Part shown: positions 1 through 12,361 of the stretch, in pieces
How positions within the stretch are numbered: position 1 is the stretch's first letter
Layout: each line of letters begins with the position of its first letter
Assembly (NCBI GenBank): GCA_023374045.1
Contig: CM041776.1
Location: 321,309,925-321,373,924, forward strand
From: Limonium bicolor
Lineage: Eukaryota; Streptophyta; Magnoliopsida; Caryophyllales; Plumbaginaceae
Reading direction: 5' to 3'
Length of the DNA: 64,000 nucleotides
Made by a program: the position numbers and the translations under genes
The notes under the pieces: generated by a model
Told to the model about the DNA's origin: nothing
The model's input: the letters and a program-made list of their open reading frames with translations, nothing else
Databases searched by the model: none

Positions 1-3000
1 CTTTTACTTCTCTCAAAAGTTCATATCTTTGAACTATCTTCAAGCTCTTAATAGAGGTTTCATCATTTATCTCCACCACTGATTATTTCATGGATTGTTC
101 AGTTCGGTTCTCTAACCGTTATCGGGAGTTTACTAATCTCGGACAACTCTCTCACGTTCTAGTGAGTTCATAAATTTTTCTTATCGTTATTTTCAATCGA
201 TAGTTTTCGTGGGTTTCCACGTTTTCGCTAATTTGTGAAACGACTCTTTCTACGAGTCACTAACCAATCGGTACTCAATTTTGAGTCGGTCTACAACACT
301 AAGTAAGGCGGCACAATCATACAAGGATGGTTAGTACACACACATGCATCAAGATATACAAACAAAACAATAGAACATTTTCATGTTTTATCTTGATTAA
401 GTCGGCACACAAGAAAAAAACACACAAATCAGTGTAATCCCGGTAGCATACAAGGCATGAGAAAATCATACCTTTCACCATGGTCTCACTCTACTATGTC
501 ACCTTATGTTCCTCGGGTCTTACTCTCGAATCACTGATCACATTTCAAATGTTTCTATCAATATCAAGATCATACGGTATGTAACTACTCTTACTCCCGT
601 ACTTACCCCGTTGTCCCGTTATTCTTAGTTTTACTCAAGTGTTCTTAAGTTCTCAACTGTCTCATTCACTCCTCAATCTTGTTTATACTTCGAAGGACAT
701 TTATATGTCACCAAACAAGTCCTAAGCAACATATAAAACCAATACCAATCAATTCCCCATCATTAGAAGCCTTAAAAACACTCTCGGGGAAATTCTGGAG
801 ATGGTCCGGGACTTGGTCCTGCCCCTAAGTCTTGAACCAATACTAGACTCAACTTTCGGTACAAAATAAGGGGTGGTCCGGGACCTTGTACCCAACCTAA
901 GTCCCGGACCAAGCTAGGACATCAACTCTCGGGTCAAATTTAAGTGTGGTCCGGGACCTTGTTCCTAACCTAGGTCCCGGACCCTGCTAAAAACGGTTAC
1001 TCTTTAAGTTTTCATCTCCAAATCAACCCCTAATTCACACCCAATCTTTCCTAATCCTTTCACATGTTTTCTAACATGTTTAACCACCTTAAAACACTCT
1101 TAATCATGCTCTAAACCTCATCAAATCATTGGTCAAATCCTTACCTTAATTCTTGCTTAATTCTACAATTTCAATTCTTCATTTTGCACTTATGCATCCT
1201 AGTGTGTTTCTAAAACCTCTCTTGACAACTTACTCTTTGTCTTCACCCAACTTGACCATTCCAAATTCATCATAAACATTTGCATTAATTATACCCAAGT
1301 TCATGCCTCATTTCCAAGGTTATGCACACTAAGCCTTTTCTAGAAATCAAATCCACCACAAATCATTTGCTACAGATTTTGCACACTCAATTCTCCCTTC
1401 TCCAACTACCATTTCACAGTGATTAATCAACTCAACTCAATCCTCTAAACTCCTAGGTTCTCCAATTTGTAAAGTCACCTAAAACACTCCATTTCCTACT
1501 AAAATTTTGCCAGAACTTCCCCACAAACCTAACATGCCCAAATGCATCATTTCTCACCTAAACCATCTCAAAACGAACCACACCCATAAAGGGTCCTACC
1601 AGCACACAACTTAATCAAAATTCACCAAAATCTCTTCAAACAACAATATTAATCTATACTCAAGTCAATTGGCTCCAAGGCCCTCAATTCAAACAACGAT
1701 TCCCAAAATTTCTCATCTAACTAATCAAAGCAAATTTCCATTCAGTTTTCATTCAATTGATTAACCCATCCCAAATTCTAATGCAATCATGATAAACATT
1801 AAGGTAAGCTTTTTACCTTAATCTTCCAAGTTCCCTTTTTCAATTCTCCTCTCTCCTCTTCTCCATCCTCTTGACTCCAAAATCGGACAAGGGAAATTCA
1901 ATGCCAACAACTCTAAATTACCATTCAAAAGGGCAATGGGACTAAGTACAAGCACTTAGGCACATTAAACTAACCCTAGGATTTAAAAGAGGCTTAAAGC
2001 ACAAAGTTAGGGTTTTCCTTTGGAAGCTCTTGAATGGTTTTAAATCTTGAATCAAAGGAGGTATTTCTACCACCCTTTAAGGCTTGGAAAAATTCTCAAA
2101 CAAATAAATAAGAGTGCCCCATTAGAAGGTGAAATCGGCCAAGACAAAAAGCGAAGGAGAAATGAATTTTTCTTGGACCTTTTTACCTTAAATGAAAGAG
2201 GAGGCTCCAAGCTTCAAGAAACTCCAACTTCTTCCTCAAATGGGCTATACCCATGGAGATGAACTTCAAGCTTTGTGGATTTTTAAAAGAGATGAATGAA
2301 GCTCTTGATGAGGGGAGTTCAAACATGTAATTTGTTTTTGATTTGGAGCTTTGGTGTAGCTTGTACAAGAGAGAGAATGGCAAGAAGCCATGGGAGAAGG
2401 AGGGAGAAATCGCCAGCCATGGGAGAAGGAGGGAGAACGGCAGGAAGAAGGAAGGGAAAGAGAGGGTGAAGAAAAAAAATGAGGGAGGAGAGAGAGGAAA
2501 AGTTACTTTTGTAACTTTTCTACTTTTCTTCTTCTTTTTTTTTAACTAGTTCCTAATAGAGAAGGATGATTTATCTCTTAAAAACCGTCCCCCATATGTA
2601 CATATAAGCTGGAGCGTTTTTCATCTTTTACAACAACACTCGTTAATTACCCGGTTTTAGCACTATTCACTAACCGGGCCCGTTTTCCGGATTTTTCTCG
2701 TTTCTTTAATTTTAATGGTTCTTAAGCTTCCATTAATGTTCAACTATAGCTATTTGATTTATTATAATTTTTACGGGTCCATTTGACCACTCAAAGTCAT
2801 GTTTCCGGGTTTCCTTGAAAAACGTGCTCTAAAACTTTATTAGCATTTTTAATTCATTTTATGGATCCGTTTTCTTTGGGGATTGTTCCCGTATATTAAT
2901 TAGGCATAACTAAGCCTTAGGAATCCTTCTTGGATCCTATTCGAGGTCACACACCTCCTAGAGTTACGTAATGCATAATTTTACGTTTTATGCTTTTTAC

Positions 3001-3117
3001 ACGTTTTCTCTTTTCTTTTGGATTTATTTTCTTCACCAAAACTCTTTAGGCACTATTAGGCCCTCAAATACCATATTAAAATTATTTAATCACCATATTT
3101 AAGTTCGGGGTATTTCA
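1..3117 (-). mobile_element. Long LTR (partial), minus strand
   Basis: No credible coding region is present. The right edge at 3117 reads GGGGTATTTCA, which on the minus strand gives TGAAATACCCC. The same 11 bases start the LTR at 12362, and a close variant starts the one at 19761, so I read this as the 5' end of a long LTR on the minus strand, cut by the window start. It contains a tandem hairpin array (781-985). Whether it is a solo LTR or one end of a full element cannot be seen. The long LTR and the TG..CA / GGGGTGTTACA-type termini of its relatives suggest a Ty3/gypsy element, which is inference. Confidence 0.55.
781..985. repeat. Tandem hairpin array, 72-73 bp period
   Basis: There are three units whose left arms start at 802, 874 and 947. 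Each has TGGTCCGGGACCTT (first copy diverged) followed about 10 bases later by its near reverse complement, AAGTCCCGGACCA or AGGTCCCGGACC. The units also share flanking text of the type CTCTCGGG..AAATT. Single-stranded nucleic acid of either polarity could form three successive stem-loops. The array lies about 2.1-2.3 kb from the LTR start. Confidence 0.8.
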
Positions 3118-3432
3118 TGTGTAAACCACATAGGTGGGGAAAGTAATTTTTGAAACTTCGTGGATGGGATATGTAATTTCTCCAAACGTCATAGCCGAGG
3201 GATGTAATTTTTTATAATAAATAAAAGACTAATGAGATTAGTCAAATTGTTACGAGATATTAGTTTGAGTCGACTCTACTTCATGTTGGTACTTGATTAA
3301 TAATTTTTATTCTCTTAAAGGTTTACTATTTATGCGCTCCTGTTGAGGTTCTAATCTTTATCTTGATCTGATTATAATTGAGTCCATTGTGCTGTTATGT
3401 AAGCTCTCAAACATAATTGATCAAATACAATA
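3118..3432. other. Non-coding flank
   Basis: AT-rich sequence between the LTR edge and the Stowaway MITE. I see no ORF, repeat or conserved motif in it. Confidence 0.5.
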
Positions 3433-3517
3433 CTCTCTCCGTTAATTAATATCTGTCGTTTTAGGATGTGACTCTTGTTCAAAAATATCTGTCATTCTAG
3501 CTTTTTGACACACTTCC
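3433..3517. mobile_element. Stowaway-type MITE, left part (split by copia)
   Basis: After a TA dinucleotide at 3431-3432 it starts CTCTCTCCGTT, close to the Stowaway (Tc1/Mariner) consensus CTCCCTCCGT, and continues with TATCTGTCGTTTTA. The matching inverted end is at 9301-9331. The copia element 3518-9181 lies between the halves, flanked by CTTCC on both sides. Removing it gives a MITE of about 230 bp. Confidence 0.75.
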
Positions 3518-3760
3518 TAAAACAATACCTCAAAGCTTTGATTGAAGAAGAAGATCCAGAGTTCAACACGAAGAACAGACGTGGAATGCTTGAGAAAGGA
3601 AAGGCAAGAGAAAGGGAGGTCGCGCAGGGCTTACGAGAGAAGGATAGATAGAAAGAAAAACAAGATACAGAATGTAGAAGATACCACAAGAGAACATAAG
3701 TAATAACCCTAGAGATAAAACACTCACTAACTAAAACGCAGAGTTTTAACTCTCTCAACA
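3518..3760 (-). repeat. 3' LTR of copia 1
   Basis: 243 bp, matching 8939-9181 except for about four substitutions that I count by eye (for example AACACGAAG against AACATGAAG and GTCGCGCAG against GCCGCACAG). No indels were seen. Confidence 0.95.
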
Positions 3761-3769
3761 CCCCCTCTC
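3761..3769 (-). promoter_or_regulatory. Polypurine tract of copia 1
   Basis: CCCCCTCTC on the plus strand, so GAGAGGGGG on the minus strand, immediately before the 3' LTR start TGTTGAG. This is the expected site of plus-strand priming. Confidence 0.8.
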
Positions 3770-3860
3770 AAAACAAACAACCTCCTTGTTCTGTTTTGCT
3801 AGACAAGAGAGTTAAAACGCTCATAGATAGAAAACAACAAAAACAGGCTCAAACAGAAAG

Positions 3861-6800
3861 CTAGCCTTCAACCCCTCTTATCCCAAGCTGCTGTAGAATC
3901 ACTGGGTAAGACTGCCCAGGTAACACCTTGGTTAAAACATCTGCCAATTGTTGAGCAGAAGGCACAAACTCCACTTTTACTAGCCCATCTAGTATCTTTT
4001 GCCTGACAAAGTGACAATCGACCTCTATGTGCTTGGTCCTCTCGTGGAAGACCGGATTCCTTGCGATGTGCACTGCTGCCTGGCTATCTGACCTAAGAGG
4101 TATCGGTTGTATTCCTTGCACTCCCAACTCGTACAGCAGCCTTGTTAGCCAGCTAACCTCTGCCACTGCTTGCCTCAGTGCCCTGTATTCTGCTTCAGCA
4201 GAAGAGAGAGCAACGTTAGACTGTTTCTTGGATTTCCAAGACAGAGCACAACCTCCTAACTCTATATAAAAGCCACTTATAGACTTTCTTGTATTTGGGC
4301 ACCCAGCCCAATCAGCATCACAATAGGCTTTCAGTTCAAAATTTTCAGAGATATTAAACATCAAACCATAATTCAAGGTACCCTTTATGTATCTAAGAGT
4401 GTGCAAAGCAAACTTCATATGAACATTTGTGGGTTTCTGCAAGAATTGACTCAACAACTGAACAGCAAAAGATAAATCAGGCCTAGTATGTGTCAAGAAA
4501 TTCATTTTCCCAATCAATTTCCTATAAATCATAGGGTCCTCTAAAGGAACACCATCTTCCTGTAACAATTTAATATTCAGCTCTAGTGGTCCTGCTGCAC
4601 TTCTCAAATTTTCACAACCAAATTCCCTTACCAACTGTTCAGAGTAATTCTTTTGCATCAAGATCATTCCTTTTTCTGTTCTATGAAACTCCATCCCAAG
4701 GAATCTACCCAGACAACCTATATCCTTGATTTTAAATTTCTGATGCAAACAATCCCTTACACGCTTAATCATAACAGCATCATTACCAGTCAATAAAATA
4801 TCATCAACATAAACAGCCAAGATAGTGATTTTCTGGTTACATCTTTTAGTGAATAAAGAATAATCATTCATAGATTGCTTAAAACCAAGGGAGATGAGAA
4901 AATTGCTTAATTTTTCGTGTCATTGCCTTGAGGCCTGTTTCAACCCATAAAGAGATTTCTGCAGTTTACATACTTTCCCTTTACTCTCTGATTTGTATCC
5001 TAGGGGCAATTCCATATAAACATCCTCATGTAAGTCCCCATGTAAGAAGGCATTATTAATGTCCAATTGTTTTATATCCCATTTCCTTTTTACAGCAAGA
5101 ATAATTATTGCTCTGATGGTGGTGAATTTCACCACGGGGGAGAAAGTCTCTAAATAGTCTATTCCATGTCTCTGATTATAGCCCTTAGCTACCAGCCTAG
5201 CTTTATATCTCTCAAGAGTCCCGTTAGCCTTGTACTTAATTTTGTATACCCACTTTGAGCCTATTGGTTACTTCTCCTTTGGTTGATCAACAATTACCCA
5301 TGTATTATTTCTTTCTAGTGCAGAAATTTCCTCTTCCATGGCTCTAATCCAGTTCTGTTTTTCTACTGCCTCAAAGAAATCTCTAGGTTCTATCTCAGTT
5401 TCTTTCCTAACTAAGCAAGAACTGTATTCTGATTCTTGGCAAGTAGAAGTTTCAGACAGAACTAAGTATATTTGCTCAGGATTAGAAGTAGCAGTATTGC
5501 AAACATGATCATGCAGTTGTGATTGCTGTAAAGTGAGTCTACTGCAAAGTAAATCAGTAAAAGGGTCATATGACTTCCCTTGAGCTTGTGTGGTGACATT
5601 TCCCAGCTGATAATCTTCTAGGTGTTTTGGCATTTGTCTTACTCTTGTGGATCTTCGAGGTTCTACTCTTGTCTGGTCAGCCTCACTCTGCTCAGCAGGT
5701 TCTACTCTTGTCTGGTCAGCCTCACTCTGCTCAGCACCATTTTGCTCTACCTCTGGCTCCAGGATTTGCTCTGTCTGCTCAACCTCTTCTTCTGTGCTTT
5801 CCTCTGCACTTTCTTCATTGTTCTGAATTACTGGTCTAAGAATCTCATCAGAGTTATCAGTATAATTCATCATATTATTATCAGCAGGTAAAAATAGAGG
5901 GTGTTCCTCATTGGAGTAGTTTTCTGGGTACAAAGAATTATTAGGTTTAGGGACATTTTATCATCTGTTCTAAATGGAAAGATATTTTCATAAAACTGCA
6001 CATCTCTACTAATGATTACTCTTTTGTTATCCAAATCATATAGTTTGTACCCCTTTTTATTTGCTGGATAACCGATAAAGATGCACTTTACTGCTTTAGG
6101 TGAGAACTTATCATGCAATGGGGCATTAATGTGAGCAAAAACAAGACAACCAAAACATCTTAAAATATCATAATCAGGGACTTTACCATACAAGATGCTG
6201 TAAGGACTCTTTCCTTCTAATACATCTAAAGGCATCCTATTTATTAAGTAGACAGCTGTCAAAACACTTTCCCCCCAAAATTTTATGGGCAATTGTGAGT
6301 GAAACATCAGACCCCTTGCTGTTTCTAGGATATGCATGTGCTTCCTTTCCACCACCCCATTCTGTTGGGGTGTGTGGGCACAAGACATTTGGTGCTGAAT
6401 GCCCTTGCCTTTAAGATATTCCATTCCCAGTTTTGAGCTCCCTAATTCATATGCATTATCTGTTCTTATGCATTTTATCTTCCTTTTAAACTGTAGTTCG
6501 ACCATCTCAATGAAGTTCTTAATTACACTGAAACAATAAGATTTATGTAGAATGAGATGTATCCAAGTAGCACGGGATATGTCATCAACAAAGGTAAGAA
6601 AATAGGCAAAATCATCATGAGTTTTGTTCCCATAGGGTCCCCATAAATCTATGTGAACAATCTCAAAAATCTCCTTCGTTTTGATTGAACTAATGGGAAA
6701 GGGCAATCTATGGCTTTTAGCCTTACAGCATGATTCACACAAAAATTGCCTGTTAGCTAAGCTTCTGTCAAACAGATGTAATTTCTTTAATTTGGCTATG

Positions 6801-7348
6801 GGTAAATGCCCTAGCCGATGATGCCAAAGACTCACACTATCTTTACAGTCAAAGGAATCTATCAACCTCCTAGGATTACAAACAGCAGAAGAAACTGAAA
6901 CTTGAGCATGATTCTCTTCACAAGCAAACTTTTCATCTAACCAGTATAGACCTCCTGACATTCTGCCAATCTCATGTTCAAGAAGAGACTTACATTCCTG
7001 GAAAATACAACAGGCACCATCAAAACAAAACTTTCCTTTCAGTTGTTTAGACAGTTTACTGATAGAAATCAAGTTGAACTTAAAACTGGGCACAAATAAG
7101 ACATTTCTGAGTACTAACCATTGGTTTATTCTAACAGAACCTATAATATTTACTGCTTGAGGATGACCATCAGGCATCCCTACATTTTGTGTTCTGTCAA
7201 GAGGTTTATACTCAAAGAATTTCTCTAGTTCACAACACATATGCTCAGTAGCACCACTATCTAATATCCATTGCTTTGTTTGCTCTGTTTTATTAGATGT
7301 CATGCTCATAGCTAACTTCTGTGTGTTTAAATCATGCAAGGAACACAA
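3861..7348 (-). pseudogene. Copia 1 pol remnant (PR-INT-RT-RNase H)
   Basis: Read on the minus strand from 7348. The protease motif WILDSGATEHMC lies near 7270, the GAG-pre-integrase segment HRLGHLPIAKL near 6820, and the integrase core follows with HIDLWGPYG, IRTDNAYELGS and PQQNGVVERKH near 6660-6340. A frame change near 5900 leads into the acidic linker. RT runs from about 5265 to 4600 with the catalytic YVDDILLTGND near 4800. RNase H runs from about 4310 to 3900 with CDADWAGC, SSAEAEYRAL and RTKHIEVDCHFVR. A TAA stop near 5265 falls just before the PIGSKWVY segment, and another stop is near 4917. Catalytic residues survive, but no single frame spans the protein. Confidence 0.92.
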
Positions 7349-7367
7349 TTCTTTTTCACTGAATCTA

Positions 7368-8835
7368 TCATAAACTCAAGCTATCATGAGAAGGTTTTTC
7401 ATTCCTGTGTGAGACAGGTGGTTTCCTTATCCTAGTGGAGCTATTAAAAATTAAATCATCATGACAATACTCCTGTTTGGATTTAATATGTCTGCACTCA
7501 CAAGAACTGAATTTAGCATCATGATCAGTTGCATTAATCATAAAATTATCATGAGAAACCTCGCCCAGAATCAGTAAAGCCACAATGTGAACAGATATGG
7601 GAGACACATCTAGGTCTTGCATATACACACTTCAAGCAATTATTCACTGATCCAGGTATGACATGTTTTGTATCCATAAAATCAGGCGCAGGAAAAAGTA
7701 AGTTAGGTCTAGAGTTGAGAATTGTACCGACAAACCCACAAGTTGTACTTCCCTGTTCCCTTTCTGTTTGGGTTCTTGCAACGTGGGCCAACAGTTGGTT
7801 CACCTGATCAAGGGTAAACATGGGGTTGCCTCCTCCATTTCCAGAAGGTGGTTGATTTGTTTCAACGCTAGCTGCTGTTCCAGCACTTGACCCTTTCTTT
7901 CCTTTCCTCCAAGACGGTGGAAACCCGTGAATCTGGTAACATTTATCCACCGTGTGTCCATCTTTGTCGCAGTGTGTGCAATGCAAATTGCCTCGTCTGC
8001 CTTCTCTAAATTGTGGGCTTCTTGCTGTCTTCTTGTTTGATTCCACCGCAAAAGACAGTGATGTTTCATCCTTTGTAGTTGAGGTTGAGCTGCAGACATT
8101 TCTCTGTCGCTCTTCGTGGGTAAGAAGGGAGTAGACTTGTGCGATCTTGGGGAGTGGTGTCATCAAGAGGATATTGCCTCGAACGATGGAGAATTTCTCT
8201 GAGAGCCCCATCAGGAATTGAACGACACATTGTCGCCTGAAAATCTCCTTATATCCGGCATCTGCTTCGCAACTGCAAATTGGGACTTCCTCTGAAGAGT
8301 CCAATTCATCCCAGATCTTCTTGATTCTGGTGTAGTAAGATCTGATAGTGTCATCTCCTTGCTTCGTCTCTATCAATTTCTGATGCAAGGAGTATATCTG
8401 GGCTGCATTCGACTCTTCGAACCTTCCCGAGAGCTCTTCCCAAATTGATGCCGCAGTCTTACAATACAGGACCGTGTCCGCGATGTCCTTATCTAGCGCG
8501 GTTAAGAGCCAGGAGATGACCATGGAGTTTGAACGATCCCACGCCTTCCCCTTTTCTTCTGAGTCCGTGGGTCTGGGTAGGGTTCCTTCAACGTAGCAGA
8601 GCTTGTTCTTTGCTCTCAGCGCTATGGTCATCCCTTGTTTCCACGCTCTAAACCCTCCTTTGTCTTGGAATTTCGCAACCAGCAGCATTCCGGGATTTTC
8701 AGAATTCGACAAGAAAAGAGGGTCTGAGTTGTTGCCAGGGAGAACTTCTTGCAACAAGCTCTTCATGTCGGGTCCCGACATCTCGTTTCCAGTTCCCGTC
8801 GCCCCCTTTTCCTTCAAGATTTCGTCGGCCGACAT
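7368..8835 (-). pseudogene. Copia 1 gag remnant
   Basis: The ATG at 8835 is 92 bases downstream of the PBS and opens a 428-codon frame to 7549. It has the plant copia Gag (UBN2 / retrotran_gag) body, including LLTALDKDIADTVL, and a CCHC zinc knuckle CTHCDKDGHTVDKC near 7986-7945 (C-X2-C-X4-H-X4-C). After about 7600 the coding potential moves to another frame (7628-7368), with a Cys/His-rich segment that would bridge to protease. In an intact element this would be one Gag-Pol frame encoding the particle protein that packages RNA. Confidence 0.9.
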
Positions 8836-8926
8836 CGTCGAAAACTCACCTTCTTGAAATCTCTTACCCGAGAAAAGAAAGGAAATCTAGAAATCAAACT
8901 AAACACTTCCCTTCGTCAAAGCCCCT

Positions 8927-8938
8927 GCTCTGATACCA
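8927..8938 (-). promoter_or_regulatory. Primer-binding site of copia 1
   Basis: GCTCTGATACCA on the plus strand gives TGGTATCAGAGC on the minus strand, directly after the 5' LTR. It is the standard site for initiator tRNA-Met priming of minus-strand cDNA. Confidence 0.9.
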
Positions 8939-9181
8939 TAAAACAATACCTCAAAGCTTTGATTGAAGAAGAAGATCCAGAGTTCAACATGAAGAACAGA
9001 CGTGGAATGCTTGAGAAAGGAAAGGCAAGAGAAAGGGAGGCCGCACAGGGCTTACGGGAGAAGGATAGATAGAAAGAAAAACAAGATACAGAATGTAGAA
9101 GATACCACAAGAGAACATAAGTAATAACCCTAGAGATAAAACACTCACTAACTAAAACGCAGAGTTTTAACTCTCTCAACA
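8939..9181 (-). repeat. 5' LTR of copia 1
   Basis: 243 bp, pairing with 3518-3760. Its outer edge at 9181 is followed directly by the TSD CTTCC and then by the right part of the Stowaway MITE. Confidence 0.95.
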
Positions 9182-9186
9182 CTTCC

Positions 9187-9331
9187 TTCCACTTTTACCC
9201 CTACTATTCAATATAAAATTAATTATTATCTAAATGGAAAAGTAAAAAGTAGGGGCAAATACGTCATTGTCCTACTTTTCTTAATAAGTGTTCAAATTTC
9301 TAAAATGACAGATATTGTTGAACGGAGGGAG
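9187..9331. mobile_element. Stowaway-type MITE, right part
   Basis: Contains TAAAATGACAGATAT and ends AACGGAGGGAG, the inverted complement of the left end at 3433. The right TA of the TSD is not exact: the next bases are GAGAATA. Confidence 0.7.
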
Positions 9332-10841
9332 GAGAATATAGTAGAGGAGAAAATGTGGATATAAATGGATCCACACATAATACATCATAAACATGTCCAC
9401 TATGTCAAATTCAGTTGGATACAAATAGTCAACTTTCAAATTCAACTGTCAGAATAAAATAGAAGAGAAATTAAGAGTGACATTGAAATTGATGTTAGCT
9501 GTCAAAACAATTTTCAAATTCAAAAACAACTATTTAAATAAAATGGAGTATACATTATGAAATTGACTCAGAAATTGATACAAAAGTTATCAAAAGCCAC
9601 AAAAACCCACCAAGGAACCGTAAGGTGCGAACAGATTTTAGGAGGGTATGAAAAAAATTAATTAAAAAAGCAAACTCTGTCTTGCGACACAATTTTGAAT
9701 CCCACAAGCTCGACCTGATTTTATAAATTTTATATAATGTATACTAAATTTATGTATAATACTATATACAACTTTATTAAATTTTAATAATCATATTAAA
9801 ATATAAACAGCGGGAATAGGTTAAACATTGAGAAAAAACTGCCAAGCCTGCCGGAGGCGCAAAATTAAACATATATACAACTTAAATAGTTTTAACGAAC
9901 CTAAAAGCTAACACTAAGACGGCCCCAACCTGCCCAAATGATCAAAGACCCCTAGTAGTGGAGTATGATATATACCAAAAACATCGAGTTCAAAATCAGT
10001 TGACTGGCTAATAAAATCAAGAATTAAGTTATTAGCAATCTGATAAAATCTTAATTAAACAGCTTATTATTCAAAATTCAGCTAATTATTTAAACTAATT
10101 TGTATAATACTTTTAAAATATTGTTATAATCATCTATCAGTGATAAATTGTCCACTCATTTATTAGTCATACACAATCAACTATTAGCCAAATGGGTTTA
10201 AGAGCATCCACCATAAAAAATAGACTCCACCCATTTAAGATTAATATAAATATTGTAAGTTTCATATAGTCTATTTTTTCTAGACAAAGTTAGTCCTTAG
10301 TTAAAATAAATCCTCTCTTATCTCTTATGCTCTCTACGTCATTTTTCTTTTCTTTCTTTTACATATTTCCAATCATGGTACTTAGGGTCGGTTGTTTAGA
10401 TGAGCTGTTTGGTCAGCTGTCTGCAAACGCACCCTTAGGTCCTGTTCGACAAGGATATCTCTATAATAGGGTCTCACCTAAAGCTACCTTTATTTTTTAT
10501 AAATTTCCATCGTTTTTGGACTTCGTGTTCCTCAACTACCATTACAATAAATGGCCTTTTTTTAGATTACTGAAACACCCCTCATATTTATTTATGAATG
10601 AATACCCTTTCTTTTTTCAATACAAACTGTATTCGCCTGCCTTATCTATGCGTGAATCTCATTTGTTTCTTTTTGTTCACAGACACTACAGACTGGTCGG
10701 TCTCGTTTTGTCTTGTTCCCCTACTATCAACCTCCAAGTCCAACCCTACAATTCATCTAGCACTTGAAGTGTAAGTGCAACAACTCTTTTTTATCTTTAC
10801 GAACAAATTCTGTAGTTTCATAATCCATTTGACTTACATAC
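9332..10841. other. AT-rich non-coding region
   Basis: I find no supported gene. An open frame at 10327-10767 (146 codons) has no recognisable domain and a Phe/Tyr-rich composition typical of chance frames in AT-rich DNA. A perfect 12-bp inverted repeat is listed separately. Confidence 0.5.
10215..10279. repeat. Inverted repeat, 12-bp arms
   Basis: AAAAAATAGACT at 10215-10226 and AGTCTATTTTTT at 10268-10279, separated by 41 bases. This is a potential stem-loop and perhaps a MITE remnant. No TSD was identified. Confidence 0.5.
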
Positions 10842-11070
10842 TTGTAGAGCGGTACGTCTAGCAACACGGGTGGAGAGCTAAACACTCGCTACATAAATTG
10901 CAGGTGCCACACAAGATTTATGTTGTTCATATCATACATTTACGAGAACTTTGGTTGTCTGTTCTTTCACTGCAATCGTTGTGATTTTTTTGTTTGGTGG
11001 GACTCTGTCAATAGGCCAACCGTAGGCCCTGATCAAAGCAACAATCAAGTGGAATAACCCACTGCCGTAA
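10842..11070 (+). pseudogene. Possible GRF-zinc-finger-like remnant
   Basis: Two open segments in compatible order resemble a GRF-type zinc finger. The first has TSSNTGGELNTRYINC (about 10855-10902) and the second HCNRCDFFVWWDSVNRP (about 10970-11020), compared with the family pattern T..NPGR.FY.C...C.FF.W.D. Key positions are partly lost (NPGR reads as TGGE). The intervening sequence could be an intron or an insertion. A frame at 11079-11267 follows with no recognisable domain. Similarity is by eye only. Confidence 0.3.
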
Positions 11071-11267
11071 CAAGGAACATGGGATCACAATTTCAGCAGA
11101 TACATGATGCCAACACTCCTGTTCGATCAAGGTTGGTCGTTCTTGAGGGGAGGTCCAACGAAGTAGCTGCAAACACCATCCAACTGGTTGATGGGCAAGC
11201 AGAGCAAGTCACGGACTATAGTGATGTTGTATTTGGTGATCCTATTCCAGGGGTTCATTCTATTTAA

Positions 11268-12361
11268 TTAGGCGATACATTTTGGTGATTCGTGGTTAGA
11301 GACTTTAGACTAGTAATTGTTGGTGAATTTAGTTAAGTTTGTGTTTTTTATCACTTTTTTGATGATTTTGGTGGATTTGTAGTTGGAGACTCTTGACTAG
11401 TGACTGTTAGTGAATTTAGTTGACTCGGCCACTGTCAATTCCATATGACAACCATCAAGTTACCCGACACAATCCTGTAACAAAAAGTCAAGATTGTAAA
11501 GGATATAGCACCTTATGTTGTGCTAACAATGATTTACCATGGAGTATGCTGAAGCAACCTTTTCCTTATACATAGGATAGTACTTTCCATTATTATTGAT
11601 GTGTTAGGCATGGTTCGGAATTGGGGATCACGAGGGTTCACTATATGCCACCTCATTTTGCCAACGACATCTAGAATGTTGCCAAAATGGTCTGATATTG
11701 CTAAACTAGAATGTTAAAATCTCTTCAAAGAATCCCGGTTTGCACATCGGTGGCTAAGTGTCCGAAGGAAAAAGGCAACTATCAACTTGGAAAGACTTGT
11801 AATAAATTACTTGTACTCAAGCAAGTGATAAAGTGACAAAAACATGTCTCTGTTCATTCTCAGTGCATTAAAACATCTAAGAAGACCATTTAGTAACTCG
11901 TTTATCCAGTCTGAGCCTGTAAGAGCATATGTATGCATGAGGGTTCTGACTCGTATGTCAACGTAGTTAATAGTGCAATTATTCTTTGTACTTGCTCGTC
12001 TAGATGCAAAACTATCTCAACAAGTCGGTTCCTTTAGTATCACATTCAATATTGTGCCATACTGGTCATCCTTGCTTGCATCCATTTAACTATACACATA
12101 CCAAAGACACTTATAAGCCGGTTATAAGAAGGAACAAATAGCACGTGTGTAAAAGAACAACAATATCCAAACTAATTGTAGTATAAAGTACAAAATCATA
12201 ATTTTATGCATTATTATCGTTAAATAATACAATATAAATACATAACCAAAACATTGTCACTCTGTACCGAAAATAAGAAGGAACCAATAACAGTTCCATT
12301 TCTTTGGATGTCTAGCTACTGAGCCCTATCTTCAACCATTTTATTTTCACTAACTAAAATA
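11268..12361. other. Non-coding or unrecognised region
   Basis: No ORF of note and no recognised repeat. It ends where the long LTR begins. Confidence 0.4.

Larger units (their letters stand above)
3518..9181 (-). mobile_element. Ty1/copia retrotransposon 1, full-length but degenerate
   Basis: A complete element with two 243-bp LTRs and a target-site duplication CTTCC at 3513-3517 and 9182-9186. On the minus strand the LTR starts TGTTGAGAG and ends TTGTTTTA, so the termini are TG..TA rather than TG..CA. The primer-binding site TGGTATCAGAGC (complementary to initiator tRNA-Met) abuts the 5' LTR, and a purine-rich tract abuts the 3' LTR. Gag, protease, integrase, RT and RNase H follow in copia order. 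At least three frame changes (near 7600, 7360 and 5900) and two in-frame stops (near 5265 and 4917) disable the polyprotein. The short LTRs and tRNA-Met PBS suggest the Ale/Retrofit group, which is inference. Confidence 0.95.

Noticed and set aside
10327..10767. 146-codon open frame
   Set aside because: No domain, Phe/Tyr/Leu-rich composition as expected from T-rich DNA, and no supporting context.
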